Shown: one piece after another, positions 36,111 to 45,048 of the stretch
How positions within the stretch are numbered: the stretch's first letter is position 1
Layout: every line of letters starts with the position of its first letter
Assembly: GCA_964516325.1 (NCBI GenBank)
Contig: CAZFAP010000001.1
Location: 48,035-112,034 of the forward strand
Length of the DNA: 64,000 bases
Direction: 5' to 3'
Origin: CAZFAP01 sp964516325
GTDB lineage: Bacteria > Auribacterota > JABMQX01
Program-made: the position numbers and the translations under genes
The notes under the pieces: model-generated
Database searches by the model: none
The model's input: the letters and a program-made list of their open reading frames with translations, nothing else
What the model was told of the DNA's origin: nothing

Positions 36111-38275
36111 GGAAAGACACTCCTGCAGAAGAAACGCTCGAACCGGAATGTTGTGAATTGGCTGATGAGAGATCTTCCGTGTGTCAAGTGAGCCGACGTT
36201 CCTTCCTGCAACTTCTCGGCGCAGGTCTTCTCATCACGGTAGCCGAGGGGCTATCTTTTGGCGAGAGAGGAGGAACCGGCGCCCGACGAGCCGGGACCGT
36301 CGCGGCCCGAGTTCACATAGACCAGGACGGCAGGATTACCGTCATGACCGGTAAGGTCGAAATCGGCCAGGGCTCCCGCGCGCAACTCACGCAGGCAGCA
36401 GCGGAGGAATTGCGGGTCGCCGCGGACCAAATCCGCTTGGTGATGGGCGACACGGCTCTCGTTCCCGACGATGGGACAACTGCTGGCAGCCGGACAACGC
36501 CTTCGACCGTCCCGGCGGTGCGCAAGGGAGCCGCAGCGGCTCGCGAGCTGTTGACCGACTTGGCGTGCGAACGCTGGAAGGTGGACCGCGGCACCGTGAA
36601 AGTGGAGAAGGGCGCCGTTTCTCACCCTGCGACAGGACGAAGGCTCACGTACGCCGAGCTTGCTAAAGCAGAAGACATTGCGAAAGCCTTCGAGAAGACT
36701 ATCCCTGCCGACGTGGAAGTCACGCCGGTCAGCGAATGGAAGGTGCTCGGGACTTCGCTTCCGAGACCAAACCGCCGAGACCTTGTCACCGGCGCGCATC
36801 GCTTCCCGTCCGACATCGTCCGGCCCAGCATGCTCTATGGAAAGGTTCTGCGTCCGCCCTCCTACGGCGCGACGCTTGTGACTGTTGATCTCTCCGAAGC
36901 GAAGGCGATGGAAGGCGTGGTAGTCGTCCGCGACGGAGAGTTTGTCGGATGCGCGGCGCCGACATCATTTCGTGCCGCACAAGCGGTCAGGGCCATTGCC
37001 AAGACAGCATCCTGGAAAACCGCCCCTCACCCCTCAAGCAAGGAGCTGTTCTCCCACCTCAAAGAGCATGCCCAGCGCGGAGGCGGCCGCGGCTCTCGCG
37101 GCGGGACGGATAGCTCTGTTCAGGAGGCGCTTGAAAAGGCGAGCAAGGTCCTCCGCGAGGTTTACGAAATATCCTACATTCAGCACGCCCCCATGGAACC
37201 GCGCGCCGCCGTCGCCGAATGGAACGACGGCAATCTCACCGTGTGGACGGGCACTCAGGGCCCATTCGGAGTGCATTCGCAACTGGCGCGCACGTTTGGC
37301 ATTGACTCGCAGCAGGTTCGCGTCATCATGCCGGATATGGGCGGCGGGTTTGGCGGCAAGCATACAGGCGAATCGGCCGTGGAAGCCGCTCGACTGGCTA
37401 AGGCTGCCGGGCGTCCGGTATCTTTGCGGTGGACAAGGGAAGAGGAGTTCACGTGGGCTTATTTCCGTCCGGCCGGAGTCATCGAGATACAAGCGGGGTT
37501 AGACGCGAAGGGCTCAATCGTGGCCTGGGATTTCACGAATATTAACTCCGGCGGAGCCGCGATTGCGTCGCCTTACGAAATACCGAGCAAGCGAACCCAA
37601 TCCATAGGTTCCGACCCGCCTCTGCGCCAAGGTTCGTATCGCTGCCTTGCCGCCACGGCCAACAACTTCGCCCGCGAGTCCTTCATGGACGAACTTGCCG
37701 CAGCGGCCGGCGCCGACCCGCTTGCGTTCCGTCTTGCCCATATCAAGGACACACGCCTGCGAGCTGTCCTCGAGACCGCCGCGAAACGCTTTGGCCTTAG
37801 CGAGCGCACGGACAAGCGCGGCCCCGATGTAGGCGTGGGATTGGCCTGCGGCACCGAAAAGGGCTCCTACGTGGCGGCATGTGTAGAGATAGCAGTGGAC
37901 CGCAAAGCTGGCAGAATTGATGTGCACCGCGTCTGCGAGGTCTTTGAATGCGGAGCCATCCAGAATCCGGACAACCTGCGCTCGCAGGTGGAAGGGTGTA
38001 TTATCATGGGCTTGGGCGGCGCCTTGAGGGAGGAGATTCAGTTTGAGAACGGTAAGGTCCTCAACGCCAGTTTTGCGAAGTATCCGGTGCCGCGGTTCGC
38101 GGACGTTCCCGAGCTCGATATTCACCTCCTCAACCGGCCCGATCTTCCCTCGGCAGGCGGCGGCGAAACGCCTATCATCGCGGTTGCACCAGCTATCGCG
38201 AACGCCGTCTTCCAGGCAACGGGCATCCGCATTCGCTCCCTGCCTATCCGCGCCGCCGCGATCAGGCAGGCGTAA
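36107..38275 (+). CDS. Molybdopterin-binding subunit of xanthine-dehydrogenase-family enzyme, copy 1, Tat-exported
   Basis: 722 residues; GGAGGTGA precedes the ATG that overlaps the upstream stop. A Tat motif SRRSFLQLLGAG lies near residue 35. The rest is the two-part IorB/aldehyde oxidoreductase type fold: VHIDQDGRITVMTGKVEIGQG, HAPMEPRAAVAEW, the MGGGFGGKHTGESA cofactor loop, LRQGSYRCLAATANNFARES and the active-site Glu in AGGGETPIIAVAP. Such enzymes hydroxylate aldehydes or N-heterocycles using the molybdopterin cytosine dinucleotide cofactor. The substrate is unknown. It is paralogous to the protein at 42885-45038, but the two are clearly diverged. Confidence 0.9.
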   Translation: MRKDTPAEETLEPECCELADERSSVCQVSRRSFLQLLGAGLLITVAEGLSFGERGGTGARRAGTVAARVHIDQDGRITVMTGKVEIGQGSRAQLTQAAAEELRVAADQIRLVMGDTALVPDDGTTAGSRTTPSTVPAVRKGAAAARELLTDLACERWKVDRGTVKVEKGAVSHPATGRRLTYAELAKAEDIAKAFEKTIPADVEVTPVSEWKVLGTSLPRPNRRDLVTGAHRFPSDIVRPSMLYGKVLRPPSYGATLVTVDLSEAKAMEGVVVVRDGEFVGCAAPTSFRAAQAVRAIAKTASWKTAPHPSSKELFSHLKEHAQRGGGRGSRGGTDSSVQEALEKASKVLREVYEISYIQHAPMEPRAAVAEWNDGNLTVWTGTQGPFGVHSQLARTFGIDSQQVRVIMPDMGGGFGGKHTGESAVEAARLAKAAGRPVSLRWTREEEFTWAYFRPAGVIEIQAGLDAKGSIVAWDFTNINSGGAAIASPYEIPSKRTQSIGSDPPLRQGSYRCLAATANNFARESFMDELAAAAGADPLAFRLAHIKDTRLRAVLETAAKRFGLSERTDKRGPDVGVGLACGTEKGSYVAACVEIAVDRKAGRIDVHRVCEVFECGAIQNPDNLRSQVEGCIIMGLGGALREEIQFENGKVLNASFAKYPVPRFADVPELDIHLLNRPDLPSAGGGETPIIAVAPAIANAVFQATGIRIRSLPIRAAAIRQA

Positions 38276-38848
38276 CGCGGCGTCCGTCATCAGAAAAATC
38301 ATCAGGCAAAGCGTGGCGCGAAACGGCATCGGCGCGGGTGTGCTTCCGGGGTGAAGCTCGCATATGTAACGCTGCCGTCTCGGCGGCTGTCCTGAGGGCG
38401 TCCCGCCCTCACATGGGAACCAGCGCGGGGACACGATTCGCCTTGGTGGAGTTGAACCGGGGGGCAAGACGCCCCCCGGGCAGCCGGCGAGATGCCCGCG
38501 GTACACGCGGGTCCAGGCGCCGAGCCCTGAAAGGGCGCCATAGCATAGCCCAGGGCAACGCCCTGGGTCCCAATGGAATGGAATCATCCAAGCCCTGTAA
38601 GGGCGCAATAATCCTCTCCCTCCATAATACAGCCCCACCTGCAGGGCACAAAAGGCTTGATTCCTCTCGTGTCCCCGGATAATATGCGCACCGTGCGGAG
38701 ACGGTAAGGGGTGGCATGCGCATCTTGCCCATGATTCACGGGTCCCGCTGAAAGCGGGATGCCACTTGTTCCCGCGCCACACTGTGGCACGAATGGCCTC
38801 AGGCGCCTATAACATGGCCGTTTCGGACTATACGAAAGGGGGTTTGAC
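38276..38848. other. Intergenic region filled with GC-rich palindromes
   Basis: No gene was found. It lies between copy 1 of the molybdenum hydroxylase and the beta-propeller protein gene and contains the hairpin cluster at 38394-38604. Confidence 0.6.
38394..38604 (+). repeat. Cluster of six GC-rich hairpins (REP-like)
   Basis: Perfect or near-perfect stems follow one another: GAGGGCG/CGCCCTC (38394-38410), CCGGGGGGC/GCCCCCCGG (38457-38479), CCCGCG/CGCGGG (about 38494-38510), GCCCT/AGGGC (38524-38536), CCCAGGGC/GCCCTGGG (38549-38567) and GCCCT/AGGGC (38592-38604). The GCCCTGAAAGGGCG unit is related to the one at 63442-63454. This is a palindromic intergenic repeat family rather than a terminator. 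Confidence 0.8.
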
Positions 38849-41659
38849 ATGAGACGTGTAATCATTGTTGCGTTCTCCGTCTTCCTGCTCTGCTCCGGAG
38901 CGTTCGGGGTTGAGCTGAAGCCCACCATCGCGCTTTCGCCCGATTACCAGGGTCCAGGGAGCGAACTCATCATCACATGGTTTCCGCTTTCGGGGAAATC
39001 CTACAATATCGAGGCGGCAGCGCAACTCACCGGCCCATGGGCTGCGCTGAATCCTCAGCCCCTTTTGGGGGAAGAGACGGTTCAAACCTACCGCGATCAG
39101 ACCCCGGAGCCGGTCAGATTCTACCGCATTCGCAAGCTGGACACCGAGCCGCCGGAAGTCGTGTATCTCAACCCCAGGGATGGAGCAATCGCTGTCGGGC
39201 GCTCGGAGCCGCTCGTCGTGAAGCTCTCCGACGAGACCGGCATTAACCCTCAATCCATATCGTTTTCTCTGGGCGCGGGGTCGCCGATTGGGATAGACGA
39301 TCCGAGGCTCGTTTTGGCAGAGCATTTCCTCGTCTATACGCCCGCCGCGGACGAGTCTTACGGAGGATACGGCGAGACGGTCACCGCCACGCTCTCCGTC
39401 TCAGATACGCTCGGGCGTCGCCTGGAGAACTACACCTGGTCGTTCAAGCTGGAGCTTGAGACCGTCCTCGCCGACAACGTCATTCTGATTGACGATGGTT
39501 CGCCCCTCAAGCTAATTTCCCTCCAGGGCGACGCCTACACCTTCAGCTACAGTGGCGATTCCCCCGGCATTTCCCTGGGCGACATCCTCGTGAGCACGGA
39601 CCCCGGGAACCCTTACAAGGTCAAGGTCGTGTCCCTCACAGACCACCCGGACTCTCACACGGTTGACGTCCTCACGGAGCTTCCCACCCTCCCCGAAATC
39701 TTCGAGCGGGCCAGTTTCAGGGTCGGAAATGCGCCCTCCGAGGGGCAACAAGTCGCTCCATTGTCCCCCGGATGGCCGTGGAGAGGCGCAATCCACGTCG
39801 AGCAGCGCTTCCCTTTGGACGGGACCGTGGTGTACGAGGGCGAACACCTCAAGGTCGAGTTCACCTCCGGCTTCATCGAGTTGGTCTGCGACGTGAGCAT
39901 CGGCGGGGAAATCGGCTGGCCATCGCTCTTAGAGTCCTTCGACCTCGACCTTACTGGCACGGTCAATTTCGATGCTACTGTCAAGGCGAGCGCAAGCGGC
40001 GAAATAAAACGCGAGTTTGAGAACAACATCGCCACCCTGCCCCTGCCGCCTTTCGCTAAATCGGTGTTAGGGGTGCCGATCGTGGTGACTCCCGCGCTGT
40101 CCTTCGACGTTGGGATGTCAGCAGAAGCCAACGCTCAGGGGGAGATTACCGCAGGAATCAGCTCCTCATACACGGTCTCTGCGGGTGTGACGATGCGAGA
40201 TGGGACTTGGAGCCCTTACCGCACTTGTGGGGGAGAGGCCTCCCCCATCCCGCCAACTTGGAACGTGCAGGGTCGAATCAATCTGAAGGCCTACGGGGAG
40301 GTGGAGATCGCCGCCTGCGTTGAAGGTCTTATCCAGCCGTCCTTGGATCTCGCCCCATATTTGGAGTTCGACGGCCGTTTCCAGGGGGATCCGTTTGCCT
40401 ATGACTACGCTCTTCACGCTGGCGTGACGAGCGACCTCGCGATTGACATCAGCTTCCTGCGCCAGGACCCCAAGTCATGGAGACTTCTGTATCGAAGACG
40501 GCCCTTGTCGCAGGAAACGTATCCAAGGGAACCCAAGTCCGGGACCGTAACGTGGAGCAGGACGTTCCGAGGAGAGGTCCGCGACTCGGGGATGTCTGTC
40601 CAGCAGACGACGGATGGCGGATTTATCGTCGCCGGCGTGACCGAGAGCTTCGGCGCGGGAAGCGGGGACGCCTACCTCACCAAGACCGATGCCAGCGGGA
40701 AGGAGGGGTGGTTCAGGACGTTCGGAGGTGAGAGCTGGGACGTCGGGTGGTCCGTCCAGCAGACGACCGATGGCGGATTCATCGTTGCGGGCGGGACCGG
40801 CAGCTTCGGCGCGGGAGACTGTGATGTCTACCTCATCAAGACCGATGCCAACGGGGAGCAGGCGTGGACCGGCACGTTCGGCGCGGCGGACTTTGAGTTC
40901 GCGTATTTTGTTCAGCAGACGACGGACGGCGGATTTATCGTTGCAGGCGGCACCCGGAGCTTCGGGCAGGGAGACTACCAGGTCTACCTCATCAAGACGG
41001 ACGCGAACGGGAAGGAGGAGTGGAGCAGGACACTCGGACGGGCAGGGGACGGGGGAAGGTCCGTCCAGCAGACAACCGACGGCGGATTTATTGTTGTCGG
41101 CTATACCACGAGGTTCCAAGGGGGGGCCGACGACATCTACCTCATCAAGACGGATTTCAAAGCGAGGGAGGAGTGGAGCAGGACGTTCGGAGGGGCGAGC
41201 TTGGACTTCGCGGACTCGCTCCGGCAGACTACGGATGGTGGCTTTGTCGTTGCGGGCAGCACCACAAGCTTCGGCGGCGGGGGCGTTGACGCCTACCTCA
41301 TCAAGACCGATGTGAACGGGAAGGAGGAGTGGACCAAGACATTCGGAGGGGCGGACGACGACTGGGGAGACTCCGTCCAGCAGACGGCCGATGGCGGATT
41401 TATCATTGCGGGCAGCACCACAAGCTTCGGCGGCGGGGGCGCTGACGTCTACCTCATCAAGACCGATGTGAACGGGAAGGAGGAGTGGACCAAGACATTC
41501 GGAGGGGCGGACGACGACTGGGGAGACTCCGTCCAGCAGACGACGGACGGGGGATTTATCGTTGCGGGCGATACCCTGAGCTTTGGCGCGGGAAACCGTG
41601 CCGTCTACCTCATCAAGACGGACCGCTTCGGCAACGCCCCGTCGGTTCCGTCGGACTGA
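38849..41659 (+). CDS. Secreted seven-repeat beta-propeller protein
   Basis: 936 residues with a signal peptide (VIIVAFSVFLLCSGAFG). It opens with the beta module ELIITWFPLSGKSYNIE ... VRFYRI that ends two other secreted proteins here. An Ig-like region (SDETGINPQSISF) and a beta-rich middle without a recognised family follow. Residues 569-931 are seven 51-52 residue repeats of the form SVQQTTDGGFIVAG..SFGAG..DVYLIKTDANGKEEW. Repeats of this DGGFIVAG type are thought to fold as propeller blades, and seven is a typical count. No catalytic motif seen. It sits between the two molybdenum hydroxylase pairs, but nothing links it functionally to them. Confidence 0.85.
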   Translation: MRRVIIVAFSVFLLCSGAFGVELKPTIALSPDYQGPGSELIITWFPLSGKSYNIEAAAQLTGPWAALNPQPLLGEETVQTYRDQTPEPVRFYRIRKLDTEPPEVVYLNPRDGAIAVGRSEPLVVKLSDETGINPQSISFSLGAGSPIGIDDPRLVLAEHFLVYTPAADESYGGYGETVTATLSVSDTLGRRLENYTWSFKLELETVLADNVILIDDGSPLKLISLQGDAYTFSYSGDSPGISLGDILVSTDPGNPYKVKVVSLTDHPDSHTVDVLTELPTLPEIFERASFRVGNAPSEGQQVAPLSPGWPWRGAIHVEQRFPLDGTVVYEGEHLKVEFTSGFIELVCDVSIGGEIGWPSLLESFDLDLTGTVNFDATVKASASGEIKREFENNIATLPLPPFAKSVLGVPIVVTPALSFDVGMSAEANAQGEITAGISSSYTVSAGVTMRDGTWSPYRTCGGEASPIPPTWNVQGRINLKAYGEVEIAACVEGLIQPSLDLAPYLEFDGRFQGDPFAYDYALHAGVTSDLAIDISFLRQDPKSWRLLYRRRPLSQETYPREPKSGTVTWSRTFRGEVRDSGMSVQQTTDGGFIVAGVTESFGAGSGDAYLTKTDASGKEGWFRTFGGESWDVGWSVQQTTDGGFIVAGGTGSFGAGDCDVYLIKTDANGEQAWTGTFGAADFEFAYFVQQTTDGGFIVAGGTRSFGQGDYQVYLIKTDANGKEEWSRTLGRAGDGGRSVQQTTDGGFIVVGYTTRFQGGADDIYLIKTDFKAREEWSRTFGGASLDFADSLRQTTDGGFVVAGSTTSFGGGGVDAYLIKTDVNGKEEWTKTFGGADDDWGDSVQQTADGGFIIAGSTTSFGGGGADVYLIKTDVNGKEEWTKTFGGADDDWGDSVQQTTDGGFIVAGDTLSFGAGNRAVYLIKTDRFGNAPSVPSD
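40553..41641 (+). repeat. Seven tandem 156-base coding repeats (one of 153)
   Basis: Units of 52 codons (the fourth has 51) start at each W-[ST]-x-T-[FL] motif. Two consecutive stretches, 41252-41386 and 41408-41542, are identical at 133 of 135 bases. The last duplication is therefore recent, or gene conversion is active. Confidence 0.95.
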
Positions 41660-41964
41660 TTGTGAAAGCGAGCTTCATAGCCCGGAACATAGGGATCCGG
41701 GCGCCCGCGTTCGGTTGAGGTTGCGAGTGGCCTCATGCGACGCCATCTCCGCGGCACCGGCGCGGCTGGTTTGTCTTGATCTCATAGGTTCGCTGAGCGG
41801 GACACGAGCTTTAGCGCGTCTGAAAGCCCGCAGCGGCCGCAGGTGCAACGGTGCCTTCGCCGAGAAACTTCTAAACCTAATGCCGCTTCGCCCATCCAGG
41901 CTCCTCGATAAAGGGATTTCTCGCTGCGCCGCCCCCGTAGCCGCACGCTCCTGAAGGCCCGTTG

Positions 41965-41993
41965 TTGACAAATTGGAGTGATTCTTGTAGAAT
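41965..41993 (+). promoter_or_regulatory. Sigma70-like promoter P1, distal
   Basis: TTGACA (41965-41970), a 17-base spacer and TAGAAT (41988-41993). Near-consensus. It lies about 410 bases before the first operon gene. Confidence 0.55.
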
Positions 41994-42335
41994 CCTACCG
42001 AAATGATACAACGAATCTGTCCACCCCAGCACAGCTCCTTGTCCCGGGATCCCTCTCCGAGCCCCCCGAAATTGGTCTTCCGCGCGCTCCTGGCCCGTTC
42101 CTCCTGCCGTGCCTTTCCAGGACCTCTCGGCGGCCAGCCTCCTCTGTCGGCACCTGGGCCTTTTGCAAGAGCACCTATCGCAAACCTATCACCTTGCGCT
42201 TCAACCTATTATGTGCCATTATCTGTAATCGAAAAGGCCCAAAAAGGCCCACTTTTTCCCCCTCTGTGCTATTTTGTTGCCCGGACTCACAGGCGAGCCC
42301 ACCCAAGGGCAGCGATAGTCCGGGACATCTCGCAG

Positions 42336-42364
42336 TTGACAACGGTGGCTGCGTGGCGTAGAAA
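42336..42364 (+). promoter_or_regulatory. Sigma70-like promoter P2, proximal
   Basis: TTGACA (42336-42341), a 17-base spacer and TAGAAA (42359-42364). It would start RNA about 30 bases before the ATG at 42402. Confidence 0.6.
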
Positions 42365-42401
42365 GGAAGTGTACGGCACACAATCATCATAGGAGCAGGT
42401 T

Positions 42402-42869
42402 ATGGAAGAGAGCATTAAGTTCAAGGTGAACGGGAAGCCCACGGAATTAACCGTGGACAGCGAGCGGATGCTGCTTTGGGCCCTGCGCACGGACCTGGCG
42501 TTGACTGGGACGAAATACGGATGCGGCGAGGGGTATTGTGGGGCGTGCACCGTCCTTGTGGACGATGAACCCGTGCGCTCGTGCACGACGCCGGTGAAAG
42601 ACGTGAAGGGGAAAGAGGTTGTGACCATCGAGGGATTGGCGAAGAACGGGAATCTCCATCCGTTGCAGAAGGCGTTCATGGAGCACGATGGGCTCCAGTG
42701 CGGGTTCTGTACGCCGGGGATGATTCTCTCCGCGTACGGCCTCTTGCGGGACAATCCGCAGCCCTCCTATTCGGAAATCCTCCAGGGTATGGAGGACAAC
42801 CTCTGTCGTTGCGGGGCACACAAGCGGATCGTTGAAGCCATCCAGGCCGCGGCGAAGGAAATGAAATGA
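42402..42869 (+). CDS. [2Fe-2S] subunit of xanthine-dehydrogenase-family enzyme, copy 2
   Basis: 155 residues, preceded by AGGAGC. Cluster motifs are YGCGEGYCGACTVLVDD and QCGFCTPGM ... NLCRCGAHKRI. It is paralogous to the subunit at 35628-36110 but not a recent copy. It is the first gene of an operon with the molybdopterin subunit, XdhC and a cytidylyltransferase. Electron transfer to an unknown acceptor is the role; again there is no FAD subunit. Confidence 0.93.
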   Translation: MEESIKFKVNGKPTELTVDSERMLLWALRTDLALTGTKYGCGEGYCGACTVLVDDEPVRSCTTPVKDVKGKEVVTIEGLAKNGNLHPLQKAFMEHDGLQCGFCTPGMILSAYGLLRDNPQPSYSEILQGMEDNLCRCGAHKRIVEAIQAAAKEMK

Positions 42870-42884
42870 AAGGAGTCGCCCAAC

Positions 42885-45038
42885 ATGAAGAACAATAAAT
42901 ATCCGGAACTCGATTCTACAGATATAAGACAGGCTTTTCCTATGGATCGGAGAGAGTTTTTCAAGCTTGCAGGTAAAGGCATCTTTATCCTTTTCACCGT
43001 TGGCGACCCACTCGCCCTGGCGGAAATGGGGCGGGGCAGGGGGGCCCTCCCAACCGATTTCAACGCATTTCTCCGGATTGGAGAGGATGGAAGGGTGGCG
43101 TGCTTTACAGGGAAAGTCGAGCTGGGGCAGGGGCCCATTACCTCGCTCGCACAGATGTTAGCGGATGAGTTGGATGTGGCTCGAGAATCCGTTGATATGG
43201 TGATGGGCGACACGGACCTCTGTCCCTGGGACATGGGGACGTTTGGCTCCATGACCACACGCTTTTTCGGGCCGCCGCTGAGGCAGGCAGGCGCCACAGC
43301 CAGACGGCTTCTCCTGGAATTGGCGTCAGAACAGCTCAAAACGCCCATCGGCGAACTGACCGCCGAAAATGGCGTCATCTCGAAGAAATCGAACGGAGCC
43401 GAACGAGTTACTTACGCTCAGTTGGCAAAAGGGAAACGAATTGAGCGGCGCGTTACGGAGAAAGTGCCCGTAAAAACACCGTCCGAATTCAAGGTCATGG
43501 GCAGGCCTGCAATGCGAACCGATGCATTGGAAAAGGTCACCGGGAAGGCAAGATATGCCGGTGATATTCAGCTTCCCGGGATGCTCTATGCAAAAATCCT
43601 GAGACCGCCTGCCCACGGCGCCAAGTTGCTCGAGGTTGACCTGAGCGAAGTGGAGAAGATGAAAGATGTGCAGGTCGTCCGAGACGGTGATTTCATAGCC
43701 GTGTTGCACAAATATCCCGATGAGGCTGAAAAAGCGTTGTCCAAAGTGAAGGCGAAATTCAGCCAGCCGGAACTGAATGTAGATGACAAGACCATCTTCG
43801 ATCATCTGCTGAAAACTGCCGCCGAGGGCAGTGTTGTTTCTCGAGGTGGGAATGTCCAGGAGGGCGAAAAACTCGCGGCAGCGACTTTTGACGAGACGTA
43901 TTTGGACGGCTATGTCGCGCATGCCCCGATGGAACCTCACACCGCAGTCGCCAGGATCGAAGGAAATAAGGCCACAGTATGGGCTTCCACTCAGACGCCC
44001 TTTCCTGCGAAAGATGAGGTTGCCAGAGTGCTTGGCTTCCCTCCGGAAAATGTCCGGGTTATACCGCCCTTTGTCGGCGGGGGATTCGGTGGGAAAAGCA
44101 ACAATCTGCAAATGGTGGAGGCGGCTCGGCTGGCAAAACTCACCGGCAAACCGGTTCAGGTTGCCTGGAGCAGAAAAGAGGAGTTTTTCAACGATACGTT
44201 TCGCCCGGCGGCTATCGTCAAAATAAGGTCGGGCGTAACCGACGAGGGGAGGATAAGTTTCTGGGATTATCACGTCTATTGCGCAGGATCGAGAGGGTCG
44301 GAGCCTTTCTATGATATTCCGCACCAGAGCACAATAGCTCATGGCTCGGGCTGGGGCGGGCGACCCGGTTCTCATCCGTTTGGGACGGGACCCTGGCGTG
44401 CGCCGGGCAACAACACCAACACGTTTGCCAGAGAATCGCAAATTGACATTATGGCCGCTGAAGCCGGAATTGACCCTGTGGAATTCCGCTTGAAGAACTT
44501 ACAGGACAAGAAAATGATAAGAGTGCTCAAAGCGGCTGCTGAGAAGTTCGGATGGACGGCAGCCAAGGCTCCGAGCGGCCGAGGTTACGGCGTCGCCTGT
44601 GGAATTGATTCCGGGACGTATGTGACTACCATGGCCGAAGTCGAGGTGGACAAAAAGAGCGGCCACGTTCAGGTCAAGCGCGTCGTTTGCGCGCAGGATA
44701 TGGGTCTGTCAATCAATCCTGAGGGAGCGACCATTCAGATAGAAGGCTGCATCACCATGGGGTTGGGATACGCGTTGGGAGAGCATATTCGCTTCAAACG
44801 TGGAGAGATCCTCGATGTGAATTTCGACACCTATAAACTTCCTCGTTTTTCATGGCTGCCAAAGATTGAAACGGTAATCATTGACGACAAAAACGCTTCT
44901 CCACAGGGAGGAGGCGAACCCGCCATCATCACTATGGGCGGCGTGATTGCCAACGCCATCCACGATGCCATCGGCATACGGCTGCTGCAACTGCCGATGA
45001 ATCCAGAGAGACTCAAAGAAGGATTGGCGAAAGTCTGA
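42885..45038 (+). CDS. Molybdopterin-binding subunit of xanthine-dehydrogenase-family enzyme, copy 2, Tat-exported
   Basis: 717 residues, AAAGGAG upstream, 15 bases after the [2Fe-2S] gene. A Tat motif DRREFFKLAGKG lies at about residue 21. Core motifs are LRIGEDGRVACFTGKVELGQG, VAHAPMEPHTAVA, PFVGGGFGGKSNN, GPWRAPGNNTNTFARES and the active-site Glu in PQGGGEPAIITMGG. It belongs to the IorB-like branch of MCD-containing hydroxylases, likely periplasmic. Copy 1 and copy 2 differ around the cofactor loop and substrate region, suggesting different substrates. Immediate linkage to XdhC and MocA-type genes supports a cytosine dinucleotide cofactor. Confidence 0.93.
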   Translation: MKNNKYPELDSTDIRQAFPMDRREFFKLAGKGIFILFTVGDPLALAEMGRGRGALPTDFNAFLRIGEDGRVACFTGKVELGQGPITSLAQMLADELDVARESVDMVMGDTDLCPWDMGTFGSMTTRFFGPPLRQAGATARRLLLELASEQLKTPIGELTAENGVISKKSNGAERVTYAQLAKGKRIERRVTEKVPVKTPSEFKVMGRPAMRTDALEKVTGKARYAGDIQLPGMLYAKILRPPAHGAKLLEVDLSEVEKMKDVQVVRDGDFIAVLHKYPDEAEKALSKVKAKFSQPELNVDDKTIFDHLLKTAAEGSVVSRGGNVQEGEKLAAATFDETYLDGYVAHAPMEPHTAVARIEGNKATVWASTQTPFPAKDEVARVLGFPPENVRVIPPFVGGGFGGKSNNLQMVEAARLAKLTGKPVQVAWSRKEEFFNDTFRPAAIVKIRSGVTDEGRISFWDYHVYCAGSRGSEPFYDIPHQSTIAHGSGWGGRPGSHPFGTGPWRAPGNNTNTFARESQIDIMAAEAGIDPVEFRLKNLQDKKMIRVLKAAAEKFGWTAAKAPSGRGYGVACGIDSGTYVTTMAEVEVDKKSGHVQVKRVVCAQDMGLSINPEGATIQIEGCITMGLGYALGEHIRFKRGEILDVNFDTYKLPRFSWLPKIETVIIDDKNASPQGGGEPAIITMGGVIANAIHDAIGIRLLQLPMNPERLKEGLAKV

Positions 45039-45048
45039 ATTCTTCCGA

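Larger units (their letters stand above)
41660..42401. other. Long leader region before the second molybdenum hydroxylase operon
   Basis: No gene was found. It holds two strong promoter matches (41965-41993 and 42336-42364). The roughly 400 bases after the first would form a long untranslated leader, with an AAAAGGCCCAAAAAGGCCC direct repeat near 42233-42251. A cofactor-sensing RNA is conceivable but was not recognised. Confidence 0.45.

Noticed and set aside
38394..38604. Hairpin cluster as a CRISPR array or terminator stack
   Set aside because: The stems differ from each other, spacing is irregular, and there are no cas genes or T-runs.
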